This document shows, piece after piece, positions 53,953-62,315 of a stretch of 64,000 nt of DNA. This DNA comes from Palsa-504 sp963835775. GTDB taxonomy: Bacteria; Actinomycetota; Actinomycetes; Streptosporangiales; Streptosporangiaceae. The position numbers and the translations under genes are program-made. The notes under the pieces are model-generated. The model did not search any database, was not told where the DNA came from, and saw only the letters and a list, made by a program, of their open reading frames with translations. The stretch's first letter is position 1; every line of letters starts with the position of its first letter. Where the stretch lies: contig CAWIHB010000024.1 of assembly GCA_963835775.1 (NCBI GenBank), positions 248,001-312,000 of the forward strand, given 5' to 3'.

Positions 53953-54912
53953 ATGCCCGCAGGAATATGCACGGGGCGCGTCGTGGTCATCACCGGCGCC
54001 GGGAACGGCATCGGCCGGGCGCACGCCCTGGCCTTCGCCGCGCAGGGAGCCAAGGTCGTGGTCAACGACCTGGGGGGAGCCCGGGACGGCGGGGCCTCGC
54101 CGGGAAACGGGCGAAACCAGGCCACGGGGCCCAAGGGGTCCAAGGGGTCCGGCCCGGCCCAGGCGGTCGCCGACGAGATCGCCGCCGCTGGCGGCCAGGC
54201 GGTCGCGAACACCGACGACATCTCCTCCTGGGCCGGGGCGCAGCGGCTGATCGAAGCGGCCATCACGGCGTTCGGCGGGCTGGACGTGGTCGTGAACAAT
54301 GCGGGCATCCTGCGCGACCGGATGATCGTGACGATGACCGAGCCGGACTGGGACGCGGTCATCGGCGTGCACCTCAAGGGCACCTTCGCGGTGCTGCATC
54401 ACGCCGCCGCGTACTGGCGGCAGCGGGCCAAGGAGGGCCACGCCAACGACGCGCGGGTGATCAACACGACCTCCCCGTCGGGGCTGTTCGGCAACCCGGG
54501 CCAGGCCAGCTACGGGGCGGCCAAGGCCGGCATCGCCAGCCTGACCGTCATCGCGGCCCGGGAGCTTGACCGCTACGGCGTCACGGTCAACGCCATCGCC
54601 CCGACCGCGCTGACCCGGATGACCGAGGACATCGAGATGATGCGCACCGCGGCGGCCCGCACTGACCTGAGCCCGGAGGCCATCTCGCCGCTGGTGGTCT
54701 GGCTCGGCTCGGCCGAGTCCCGGGAGGTGACCGGGCGGGTGTTCGGCGTCTGGGGCAACGCGATCACCGTGCTGGAGGGCTGGGTGAACGGCCCTAGCGT
54801 GTCGGCCGGCACCCGCTGGGACCCGGCCGGCCTGTCCGCCGTCATCCCCGGCCTGGTGGCCAAGGCCGCCCCGAACGCGGACAGCCTCGGCAACCGCACC
54901 CCGGCCTGCTGA
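53953..54912 (+). CDS. short-chain dehydrogenase, 17-beta-HSD4/FOX2-like
   Basis: The 319-residue SDR has TGAGNGIGRAHALAFAAQGA, then VVVNDLGGARDGG, NNAGILRDRM and YGAAKAGIASL. This resembles the dehydrogenase domain of peroxisomal multifunctional enzymes and mycobacterial 3-hydroxyacyl-CoA/hydroxysteroid dehydrogenases. An unusual GNGRNQATGPKGSKGSGPAQ insert at about 50-70 contains a 9-bp direct duplication at 54129-54146. The start follows a GGAGAG ribosome binding site. It is last in the operon 51481-54912. Confidence 0.9.
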   Translation: MPAGICTGRVVVITGAGNGIGRAHALAFAAQGAKVVVNDLGGARDGGASPGNGRNQATGPKGSKGSGPAQAVADEIAAAGGQAVANTDDISSWAGAQRLIEAAITAFGGLDVVVNNAGILRDRMIVTMTEPDWDAVIGVHLKGTFAVLHHAAAYWRQRAKEGHANDARVINTTSPSGLFGNPGQASYGAAKAGIASLTVIAARELDRYGVTVNAIAPTALTRMTEDIEMMRTAAARTDLSPEAISPLVVWLGSAESREVTGRVFGVWGNAITVLEGWVNGPSVSAGTRWDPAGLSAVIPGLVAKAAPNADSLGNRTPAC

Positions 54913-55115
54913 GCGCAGCGGACAGGTCCGGCGCGGTGCGGGCCGCAGGAGTCCGTCGGCTGCGATGGCTGTGCGAAGTCGCCATGCTTCAGGGCCCCGG
55001 TGTGCCATCCGCGTGCTGCAATAACGGCCAGTCCGCCAGCAGAGGAACAGAACGCCCGGCTCGGCACGCCTCGCGGGATTTCCGCCGGTGAACAGCCGTC
55101 TGTCGTGCTCCCCGC

Positions 55116-56195
55116 TCAGACTGACGCTTGCGCGCGGGTCTGGGCGGGTACCTGAAACAGCTCGTTGAAGGTGCCGCTGGTGATTCTCTCGCGGACCTCG
55201 TTGCTGGCCTCGGCGAACAGGCCGTGCAAGGTTTCCTGGGTGTGCCCGTAGGTGCCTTCCAGATGCGGGTAGTCATCGCCCCACAGCACGTTGCGGTAGC
55301 CCGTGGCGGGCACTACCCGCACCGCGCTCATGTCGTGCTGGAAGGACGCGTAGACCTGCTGGCGGATGATCTCGCCGGGCAGCCTGCTCAGCCTCGGCCG
55401 GACGAACATGCCGTGCTGCCGGTAGGCCTCGTCCATCCGGTCCCCGATCGCGGGCACCCATGCGGCGCCGCCCTCGGCGATGAGGATGCGCAAGCCGGGG
55501 TGGCGGTCCAGGGCACCGCCGGCCACCATGTGCGACACCACCCGCATGCCCGGATAGGTCGTCTCCATGTAGTTGACGATGGCGCCGCCGGGACCGCGGA
55601 ACACCACGGTGTCCCCGCCGGTGCCGATGTGGAAGCCGAGCACCATCCCGGTCCGTTCGGCGGCGGCCCACAGCGGCTCCCAGCGGTCCAGCGCGTACTC
55701 CTCGCCCGGGCGGGTCTGGGTGGGCAGGAACACCGCCTGGAAGCCGAGTCCGGCGGCTCGCTCAAGTTCCCCGACCGCGTCGCCGATGTCCGCCGTGGAC
55801 ACGCAGGCGGTGGGGATGACCCGCTTGTTCTTGCTGAGGATCTCGGCGTGCGCCCAGTCGTTCCAGGCCCGCACGGTCTCCCGGGCCAGCTCCGGGTCGG
55901 TGATCTTGACCGTCCAGAATCCCATCGAGGGGAATGCGAGCTGGCCCCAGACGCCCTCCTGATCGAGGTCCTTCAGCCGGACCTGGAGGTCGCGGGCCCC
56001 CGGCGGGCGCATCGCGTCCATGAAGTCGTTCAGCTGGCGGTCTATCCGCTCGCCGTCGATATAGAGGATCTCGTACTTATCGCCCCGCTCGGAGCGCGGT
56101 GCCCGCTCCGCCAGCCTGGGCGGAAGCGACTGCAGCCACAGGTCAGCGGGTTCCAGCACGTGTGAGTCCGCGGAGTTGGCCCAGATCTTGCTCAT
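55116..56195 (-). CDS. amidohydrolase-2 family protein (ACMSD-like TIM barrel)
   Basis: The ATG at 56195 with AGGAGGAG upstream gives 359 residues (MSKIWANSADSHVLEPADLW). Metal-site candidates are DSHVLEP at the N-terminus, GFHIGTGGD, HMVAGGALDRHP and WGDDYPHLEGTY. The family includes decarboxylases and hydrolases of cyclic carboxylates. Two members in one catabolic region (also 62316) suggest successive ring- or carboxylate-processing steps, but substrates are unknown. An in-frame extension to 56246 is open but lacks a ribosome binding site. It is divergent from the DUF35/aldolase operon at 56312. Confidence 0.9.
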   Translation of the reverse strand: MSKIWANSADSHVLEPADLWLQSLPPRLAERAPRSERGDKYEILYIDGERIDRQLNDFMDAMRPPGARDLQVRLKDLDQEGVWGQLAFPSMGFWTVKITDPELARETVRAWNDWAHAEILSKNKRVIPTACVSTADIGDAVGELERAAGLGFQAVFLPTQTRPGEEYALDRWEPLWAAAERTGMVLGFHIGTGGDTVVFRGPGGAIVNYMETTYPGMRVVSHMVAGGALDRHPGLRILIAEGGAAWVPAIGDRMDEAYRQHGMFVRPRLSRLPGEIIRQQVYASFQHDMSAVRVVPATGYRNVLWGDDYPHLEGTYGHTQETLHGLFAEASNEVRERITSGTFNELFQVPAQTRAQASV

Positions 56196-56263
56196 CGTCT
56201 CCTCCTGCTCCGACCGTACCCGGACGGGCAAAAACAGCACTGGCATGCCGCGACGGCATCGGG

Positions 56264-56296
56264 TATAAAGAGTTTACATAGTTAGATGATTTAAGG
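56264..56296. promoter_or_regulatory. AT-rich divergent promoter block H
   Basis: This block lies between the starts at 56195 (-) and 56312 (+). TAGTTAGATGATTTA (56279-56293) is the reverse complement of a word that matches 63570-63584 at 14 of 15 positions. TATAAA and TTTACA flank it. The word ends 19 bp before the plus-strand start. Confidence 0.6.
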
Positions 56297-56311
56297 CTAG
56301 GGAGTGCGGCG

Positions 56312-56863
56312 ATGCCAGCGGAGCCGATGCCAGTGCAGCCGACGACCGTGCAGCCGACGACCGTGCAGCCGACGACCGTGCCGCCGACGACCGTGCAGCC
56401 GATGACCGTGCGGCGAGAAACGCGCCGGGTCCCGGTGGCGGACGGCCTGTTCACCTGGCCCTCGGACCAGCCCCGGCTGATCGGGGCGCGGTGCGGGGCC
56501 TGCGACCTGATCGCATTCCCGGCCGGGTCGGCCTGCGAGCGGTGCGGCGGGACGGAGGCCGCCCAGGTGCTGCTGTCCGACCGTGGTGCGCTGTGGACGT
56601 TCACCACGCAGGACTTCCGGCCGCCGGGCCCGCCCTACGACGGCGACGATACGGCCGAGACCTTCCGGCCGTACGCGCTGGGCTACGTGGAGCTGCCCGG
56701 CGAGGTCATGGTCGAGGCCCGGCTGACCGAATCCGACCCGGCCCGGCTGGCCATCGGCCAGCCGATGCGGCTGGCCATCGTGCCCTACAGCATCCGGGCG
56801 GACGGCGCGGAGGTCCTGACGTTCGCGTTCGCGCCCGCGGACGACCTGGCCGAGGAGGCGTGA
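56312..56863 (+). CDS. DUF35 zinc-ribbon/OB-fold protein (acyl-CoA-binding partner of the thiolase-like protein)
   Basis: The ATG at 56312 has AGGGAG upstream and gives 183 residues. Residues 8-32 are a VQPTT repeat from a 15-bp tandem repeat. The zinc ribbon is CGACDLIAFPAGSACERCG, and the OB fold follows (GALWTFTTQDFRPPGPPYDG; YALGYVELPGEVMVEARLTE). DUF35 proteins pair with Ltp-type thiolase folds; ChsH2-Ltp2 is the known sterol side-chain aldolase complex. The next gene overlaps it (TGATG) and is thiolase-like, so a complex is likely. Confidence 0.88.
   Translation: MPAEPMPVQPTTVQPTTVQPTTVPPTTVQPMTVRRETRRVPVADGLFTWPSDQPRLIGARCGACDLIAFPAGSACERCGGTEAAQVLLSDRGALWTFTTQDFRPPGPPYDGDDTAETFRPYALGYVELPGEVMVEARLTESDPARLAIGQPMRLAIVPYSIRADGAEVLTFAFAPADDLAEEA
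56333..56407 (+). repeat. 15-bp tandem repeat, five copies, coding
   Basis: Three identical copies of gtgcagccgacgacc are followed by two with single changes. They are translated as VQPTT-type units at the N-terminus of the DUF35 protein. Confidence 0.92.
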
Positions 56864-58008
56864 TGGAAGCGGTGATCATCGGCGTCGGGTTGCACCCGTT
56901 CGGCCGGTTCCCGGGCCAGTCCGCGATGGACATGGCCGCCGTGGCGATCCGGGCGGCGCTGGCCGACGCCGGGCTCAGCTGGCCGCAGGTCCAGGCCGGA
57001 TTCGTGGGCAGCCTGGAGGTGTACAACCCGGACGCCATCGTGGGCCGGCTGGGGCTGACCGGGATACCGCTGCGCGGCGTGTTCAACGGCTGCGCGACGG
57101 CGGGCACCGCGCTGTCCCTGGCGGCCCGCGCGATCGAGACCGGCGAGCATGACCTGACGATCGCGATCGGGATGGACAAGCACCCCCGCGGTGCTTTCGC
57201 GGCCGACCCGTCGGTGGCCGGCCTGCCCTCCTGGTACGGCCAGACCGGCATGTACCTGACCACTCATTTCTTCGGCATGAAGATCAACCGCTACATGCAC
57301 GACCACGGCATCACCGACCAGACGCTGGCCCAGGTGGCGGCCAAGAACTTCCGCAACGCGTCGGGTAACGAGAACGCCTGGCGGCGCACCCCGCTGTCGG
57401 TGGCGGAGATCCTCGCCTCCCCGGTGCTGAACTACCCGCTCCGGCAGTTCATGTACTGCGGGCCGGACGAGGGGGCCGGCGCCGTCGTGCTGTGCCGCGC
57501 CGACCGGGCCCACAGGTACGCCGGGTGCCCGGTCCGGGTCCGGGCCTGCGCGCTGCGCAGCCGCCGGATCGGCGCGTTCGAGGTGCAGAGCCCATCGATC
57601 CCGGTGGGGGAGCAGGCGCCCAGCCCCACGGTGGACGCCTCGCGGGAGGCCTACGAGATCGCCGGGATCGGGCCGCAGGACGTGGCGGTGGCGCAACTGC
57701 AGGACACCGACGCCGGCTCGGAGATCATCCACCTGGCCGAGAACGGGCTGTGCCAGGACGGCGAGCAGGAGCGGATGATCGCCGACGGCGAGACCGAGAT
57801 CGGCGGCAGGCTGCCGGTCAACACCGACGGCGGCCTGATCGGCAACGGCGAGCCGATCGGCGCCTCCGGGCTGCGCCAGGTCCACGAGCTGGTGCGTCAG
57901 CTGCGCGGTACGGCGGGTGCGCGGCAGGTGCTGGGCTCGCCAGCGGTCGGCTACGCCCACCTGTACGGCGCCCCCGGGGTGTCCGCCGTGACCATCCTGT
58001 CCCGGTGA
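56863..58008 (+). CDS. thiolase-like protein, probable Ltp2-type aldolase
   Basis: The ATG at 56863 overlaps the DUF35 stop and gives 381 residues (MEAVIIGVGLHPFGRFPGQS). Cys77 lies in VFNGCATAG. The usual GHPxGASG loop reads GEPIGASGLRQ, so the thiolase His is Glu. The C-terminal second-Cys segment is replaced by VGYAHLYGAPGVSAV. Loss of both suggests it is not a thiolase. Ltp2-type aldolases share this background and use tyrosines, and the adjacent DUF35 partner fits a retro-aldol cleavage of a beta-hydroxyacyl-CoA. The stop overlaps the next acyl-CoA dehydrogenase start. Confidence 0.85.
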   Translation: MEAVIIGVGLHPFGRFPGQSAMDMAAVAIRAALADAGLSWPQVQAGFVGSLEVYNPDAIVGRLGLTGIPLRGVFNGCATAGTALSLAARAIETGEHDLTIAIGMDKHPRGAFAADPSVAGLPSWYGQTGMYLTTHFFGMKINRYMHDHGITDQTLAQVAAKNFRNASGNENAWRRTPLSVAEILASPVLNYPLRQFMYCGPDEGAGAVVLCRADRAHRYAGCPVRVRACALRSRRIGAFEVQSPSIPVGEQAPSPTVDASREAYEIAGIGPQDVAVAQLQDTDAGSEIIHLAENGLCQDGEQERMIADGETEIGGRLPVNTDGGLIGNGEPIGASGLRQVHELVRQLRGTAGARQVLGSPAVGYAHLYGAPGVSAVTILSR

Positions 58009-59267
58009 CGGCCGAGATGGAAGGCTTCGCCCGGCAGGTGCACGGATTCCTGGACGCGCACGCCTCCCGGGGCGCCGGGCGGGCCGAGTTCCGCTGGGGC
58101 GAGGGCGACGACCGGGTGGCCTACTTCAGCGCGGACCCGCCCGAGGTCGAGGAGCAGCAGGTCCGCGGCGCGCGGGACTGGCAGCGGACCCGGTACGAGA
58201 ACGGGTTCGGCTGGATCTGCGGGCCGCCGCAGTACGGTGGCCGCGGCCTCACCCCGGTCCACGAGCTGGTTTACGACAGCATCGAGTCGGAGTACGACGT
58301 CCCGGACACCGGCACGCTGAGCGTGGTCGGGCTCGGCATGATCGGGCCGACGATCCTGGCGCACGGCCAGCAGGCCGTCAAGGACCGCTACCTGCCGGCC
58401 ATGTACCGCGGCGACGTGATCGCCTGCCAGCTGTTCAGCGAGCCGGACGCCGGGTCCGACCTGGCCGCGGTGCGGACCCGCGCGGTCCCCGGCGAGGGCG
58501 GCTGGATCCTGGACGGGCAGAAGGTGTGGACGTCGGTGGCGCAGCACAGCCAGATCGGCATGGCGCTGTGCCGGACCGACCCGGACGCCGCCAAGCACCA
58601 GGGCATCACCGCGTTCCTGGTCGACATGGGCGCGCCCGGGGTGGAGGTGCGGCCGCTGCGCCAGATGACCGGGGGTGCCGACTTCAACGAGGTCTTCCTG
58701 ACCGGGGTGCGGGTGCCTGATGATCACCGGCTCGGCGAGGTCAACGGCGGCTGGCGGGTCGCCCTGACCACGCTGATGAACGAGCGGGCCACCGTGGGCA
58801 GCGAGGGCAGCGGGCCGGTCGCCGACGCCCTGACCCCCGAGCGGCTCGGCGCGCTGATGCGGGCCACCTGGACCTGGGACGACCGGGCGCTGCGCCGTGA
58901 CCTGGCTGAGCTGCTGGCCGGCATGATGGCCACCGGGCACCTGAACGCGCGGGCCTTCCGCCGGATGCGGGCCGGCGTGGTCCCGGGCCCGGAGATGTCG
59001 GTGGCCAAGCTCATGTACGCGCAGAACCTGACCCGGGCGGCGCAGTTCGTGTCCCACCTGCTCGGGCCGCGGATGATCGCCGACACCGGGGAATGGGGCA
59101 CCTACGCCTGGGCCGAGCTGCTGCTGGCCACGCCGGCCCTGCGGATCCTGGGCGGTACCGAGGAGATCATGAAGAACATCCTGGCCGAGCGGGTCCTCGG
59201 GCTGCCTAAAGAGCCCGGCATCGACACCACCTCGCCGTTCCGCGAGCTGCCCAGGTCCGGGTCATGA
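58005..59267 (+). CDS. acyl-CoA dehydrogenase
   Basis: The GTG at 58005 overlaps the upstream stop and gives 420 residues (MTAEMEGFARQVHGFLDAHA). The signature FSEPDAGSDLAAVRT lies near 150, and GADFNEVFLTGVRVPDDHRL is typical. The C-terminus is ILGGTEEIMKNILAERVLGL; Gly occupies the medium-chain Glu position. It is followed after 133 bp of repeat-containing spacer by a second, shorter dehydrogenase. The two probably form a heteromeric enzyme, as in FadE26/FadE27-type pairs. Confidence 0.9.
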   Translation: MTAEMEGFARQVHGFLDAHASRGAGRAEFRWGEGDDRVAYFSADPPEVEEQQVRGARDWQRTRYENGFGWICGPPQYGGRGLTPVHELVYDSIESEYDVPDTGTLSVVGLGMIGPTILAHGQQAVKDRYLPAMYRGDVIACQLFSEPDAGSDLAAVRTRAVPGEGGWILDGQKVWTSVAQHSQIGMALCRTDPDAAKHQGITAFLVDMGAPGVEVRPLRQMTGGADFNEVFLTGVRVPDDHRLGEVNGGWRVALTTLMNERATVGSEGSGPVADALTPERLGALMRATWTWDDRALRRDLAELLAGMMATGHLNARAFRRMRAGVVPGPEMSVAKLMYAQNLTRAAQFVSHLLGPRMIADTGEWGTYAWAELLLATPALRILGGTEEIMKNILAERVLGLPKEPGIDTTSPFRELPRSGS

Positions 59268-59400
59268 GCGAGATGGAGGGGCGCGGTGCCGCCTGGACTG
59301 AGGAGCGAGGGACGAGCGACAAGGGCCCGCCGCCGCAGGCGGCCAGGTCAGCAAGGGGGCGCCTTAGAGCGCCCCGCAGGCGAGCGGGAGATACAGCGCC
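59268..59400 (+). repeat. GC-rich spacer with the repeat element shared with the fused dehydrogenase linker
   Basis: Bases 59357-59390 match the linker-coding element at 6766-6799 (opposite strand) with two differences. Translated in the matching frame it gives GRLRAPRRRAGDT against GRLRAPRRRAEDT in the fused protein. The preceding gaggagcgagggacgagcga is also repeat-like. No gene is seen. Confidence 0.7.
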
Positions 59401-60507
59401 GTGACCGACAGCAAGGAAGAACTCGACGAGCTGCGCGAGGCGGTCCGCGAGTTCCTCGCGGCCAAATCACCGGAAAGCGCCGTCCGCGCCGCCGCCGAGA
59501 CCGGGTATGACCCGGCGGTGTGGGACCAGATGGCCCGCCAGCTCCGGCTGCCGGGCCTGGCGCTGCCCGGCGACTACGGCGGGGACGGGTTCGGCCTGAC
59601 CGAGCTCGGGGTGGTGCTGGAGGAGATGGGCGCCGCGCTGCTGTGCTCGCCGTTCTTCGCCACGGTGGTGCTCGCCGCCCAGGCGCTGCTCGCCTCGGGT
59701 GACGAGGCGGCCTGCGCCCGCTACCTGCCCGGCATCGCCGCGGGAAAGGTCATCGCCACCCTGGCCGCGGCCGAACGCAGCGCGTCCTGGGACCCGGCCA
59801 TGGTCACCGCCCGGGCCGAGCGCGCCGGGGACCACTGGGCGCTGACCGGGACCAAGAGCTTCGTCATCGACGGGGCGACCGCCGACCTGGTGCTGGTCCT
59901 GGCCCGCGGCACCGCGGGCCCGTCCCTGTTCGCGGTGGACCGCGGGGCGGCCGGCCTGCGCGCCGAGCCGATGACCACGCTCGACTCGACCCGGGCGATG
60001 GCCGCGCTGACCCTCGACCGGGTGCCCGCGGTCCTGGTCGGCGCCGAGGGCCAGGGCGGCCGGCTGATGAGCCGAGTGCTTGACGTGGCCTGCGTGGCGC
60101 TCGCCGCCGAGCAGGCCGGCGGGGCCAGGAGGTGCCTGCAGATGAGCGCCGGGTACGCCAGGACCAGGTACCAGTTCGGCCGGCCCGTCGGCTCCTTTCA
60201 GGCCGTCAAGCACAAGTGCGCGGACATGCTGGTCCGGGTGGAGCTCGCCGAGGCCACGGCCAGGGAGGCGGCCCGTCTGGCGGACCAGGCCGCGCCGGGG
60301 TTCGCGGTCGCCGCCGCCACCGCGCACATCTGCTGCTCCCAGGCCTACATGTTCGCCGCGGCCGAGAACATCCAGGTGCACGGCGGCATCGGCTTCACCT
60401 GGGAGCACCCCGCCCACCTGTACTTCCGCCGGGCCAAGTCCTCCGAGCTGCTGTTCGGCGGCCCGGCGGTCTACCACGAGCGCCTGCTCGACCGCCTGGG
60501 CATCTGA
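59401..60507 (+). CDS. acyl-CoA dehydrogenase, FadE-type small partner
   Basis: The GTG start gives 368 residues (MTDSKEELDELREAVREFLA). It resembles the N-terminal half of the fused dehydrogenase: GDYGGDGFGLTELGVVLEEM, then TRYQFGRPVGSFQAVKHKCA and NIQVHGGIGFTWEHPAHLYF, ending YHERLLDRLGI. It lacks the C-terminal QIQRN-type segment, as is usual for one subunit of two-subunit FadE enzymes. It is last in the operon 56312-60507 and presumably pairs with the 58005 protein. Confidence 0.9.
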   Translation: MTDSKEELDELREAVREFLAAKSPESAVRAAAETGYDPAVWDQMARQLRLPGLALPGDYGGDGFGLTELGVVLEEMGAALLCSPFFATVVLAAQALLASGDEAACARYLPGIAAGKVIATLAAAERSASWDPAMVTARAERAGDHWALTGTKSFVIDGATADLVLVLARGTAGPSLFAVDRGAAGLRAEPMTTLDSTRAMAALTLDRVPAVLVGAEGQGGRLMSRVLDVACVALAAEQAGGARRCLQMSAGYARTRYQFGRPVGSFQAVKHKCADMLVRVELAEATAREAARLADQAAPGFAVAAATAHICCSQAYMFAAAENIQVHGGIGFTWEHPAHLYFRRAKSSELLFGGPAVYHERLLDRLGI

Positions 60508-60584
60508 GCCCGGGCGGTCGGCCGCGGCCGTCGATCTGGGACCAGGCGCGAGGACACCGTCCTAAGTGCCGGCCTATGGCGCAA

Positions 60585-60624
60585 GAAATAGTTAAATCAT
60601 ATAATTTAGTTAGTTGATTCAGGG
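60585..60624 (+). promoter_or_regulatory. AT-rich promoter block I
   Basis: A perfect TATAAT lies at 60600-60605. It is embedded in an imperfect inverted repeat (AGTTAAATC-ATAT-AATTTAGTT) centred near 60601. TAGTTAAATCATATA (60589-60603) matches 24866-24880 at 14 of 15 positions. It precedes the amidohydrolase operon start by about 25-40 bp. Confidence 0.6.
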
Positions 60625-60646
60625 ACGATGACGGCGGAGGTGCATG

Positions 60647-62305
60647 ATGACCGTGCTGCGCGGCGGGCTGCTGGTGGACGGGACCGGGGCGCCGCCCCGG
60701 CCGGCCGATGTGGTCATCGAGGCGGACCGGATCACCGCGGTCGGGGCGCCGGGCACCGTGTCCGGGGACGGCGACGGCGACGCCGTCGACCTCGACGGCC
60801 TGGTGCTGGCTCCGGGATTCATCGACTGCCACACTCACTACGACGCTCAGGTGCTGTGGGACCCCGACCTGACCCCCTCCTCGTGGCACGGCGTGACCAC
60901 GGTGGTGATGGGCAACTGCGGCTTCGGGATCGCCCCGACCCGGCCGGCCGGCCGCGAGACGATCGCCAGGACGCTGGAGAACGTCGAGGGCATGTCCGTC
61001 GAGGCGCTGTTCGCGGGCATCCCCTGGACGTTCGAGACCTTCCCCGAGTACCTGGACGCGGTCGAGCGGGCCGGGCCGAAGCTGAACGTGGCCGTCATGC
61101 TCGGGCACACCCCGCTGCGGCTGTACGTGCTGGGTGAGGAGGCGGCCGAGCGGGATGCCACCCCGGCCGAGATCGAGCAGATGCGGCGGCTGGTCGCCGA
61201 CGCCCTCGACGCCGGCGCGGTCGGCTTCGCGTCCTCCCGCCAGCCCGCGCACGCCGGGGCCTGGGGCAAGCCCGTGCCCAGCCGGCTGGCTACGGTGGCG
61301 GAGCTGATGCGGCTGGCCGAGCCGCTGGCCGAGCGCGGCCGCGGCACGTTCGCGATCACCCACGGACCCGACTTCGGCCCGGTGGAGCTGGCCGAGCTTT
61401 CGGTCAAGACCGGGCGGCCGGTCACCTGGACCGCCCTCAACGCCTCGCCCGGCGCCTTCCGCCTGCTGGACAAGTCGGCGGCCCGCGGCGGCGAGGTCTG
61501 GCCCCAGGTCGCGTGCCGGCCGATCGTCTTCCAGGTCACGCTGGCCGAGCCGGCGCCGTTCGCGCGGGCCGACGCGTTCGCCGAGGTGCTGGCGGTGCCC
61601 GCGGCCGAGCGGGCCCGGTTCTACACCGATCCCGCCTGGCGGGACCGGGCCCGGGCCGACGTGGCCAGGCAGTGGTTCTACACCTTCGACAAGGTGTTCG
61701 TGCAGGAGACGGCGGTGCACCCGGAGCTGGCTGACGGGCCGTCGCTGGCCGAGCTGGCCGCCCGGCGCGGCGTCGACCCGCTCGACCTGCTCTGCGACGT
61801 CGCCCTCGACGATGACCTGGCGACACGGTTCCGGGTCGTGGTCGCCAACGACGACGCCGAGTCCCTGGCCGGGCTGCTGCGGGACGACCGCACCCTGCTC
61901 GGGCTGTCGGATGCCGGCGCGCACGCAAGCCAGCTCTGCGACGCCGTCTTCTCCACCTACCTGCTGGAGCACTGGGTCCGGGAGACCGGCACGCTGACCC
62001 TGGAGAAGGCCATCTGGCGGATCACCGGGCACCCGGCCGCGGTCTTCGGGATCCCCGGCCGGGGGCGTGTCGCCCCCGGGTACTTCGCCAACCTGGTCGC
62101 CTTCGACCCCGCCGCCGTCGGGGTGGAGCGAATGGAGCGGGTGTACGACCTGCCGGCGGGCGCCGACCGGCTCATCGCCCGCAGCCACGGCCTGCACCAG
62201 GTGTGGGTCAACGGCGAGCTCATCAGCGACGGCGGCCCGCGCGCAGGCCGGCTCATCCGCGACGGCGGGACGTCCGCGGCTCCGGACCTGAGCAACCCCC
62301 GGTAG
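60647..62305 (+). CDS. N-acyl-D-amino-acid deacylase-type amidohydrolase
   Basis: Two adjacent ATGs exist (60644, 60647); GGAGG is better spaced for 60647, giving 552 residues (MTVLRGGLLVDGTGAPPRPA). The N-terminal metal motif is GFIDCHTHYDAQVLWDPDLT. TTVVMGNCGFGIAPTRP and LSDAGAHASQLCDAVFSTYL complete the D-aminoacylase/dihydroorotase-like pattern, including the family Cys. The usual C-terminal metal-dependent-hydrolase beta cap is present (RVAPGYFANLVAFDP). It is 10 bp upstream of an amidohydrolase-2 gene, so both probably act on the same amide or cyclic substrate. Confidence 0.9.
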   Translation: MTVLRGGLLVDGTGAPPRPADVVIEADRITAVGAPGTVSGDGDGDAVDLDGLVLAPGFIDCHTHYDAQVLWDPDLTPSSWHGVTTVVMGNCGFGIAPTRPAGRETIARTLENVEGMSVEALFAGIPWTFETFPEYLDAVERAGPKLNVAVMLGHTPLRLYVLGEEAAERDATPAEIEQMRRLVADALDAGAVGFASSRQPAHAGAWGKPVPSRLATVAELMRLAEPLAERGRGTFAITHGPDFGPVELAELSVKTGRPVTWTALNASPGAFRLLDKSAARGGEVWPQVACRPIVFQVTLAEPAPFARADAFAEVLAVPAAERARFYTDPAWRDRARADVARQWFYTFDKVFVQETAVHPELADGPSLAELAARRGVDPLDLLCDVALDDDLATRFRVVVANDDAESLAGLLRDDRTLLGLSDAGAHASQLCDAVFSTYLLEHWVRETGTLTLEKAIWRITGHPAAVFGIPGRGRVAPGYFANLVAFDPAAVGVERMERVYDLPAGADRLIARSHGLHQVWVNGELISDGGPRAGRLIRDGGTSAAPDLSNPR

Positions 62306-62315
62306 AGGAGACTTC

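Noticed and set aside
52558..55008. 816-codon minus-strand frame
   Set aside because: It runs antisense through an oxidoreductase and two SDR genes that carry complete family motifs. Its own translation has none.
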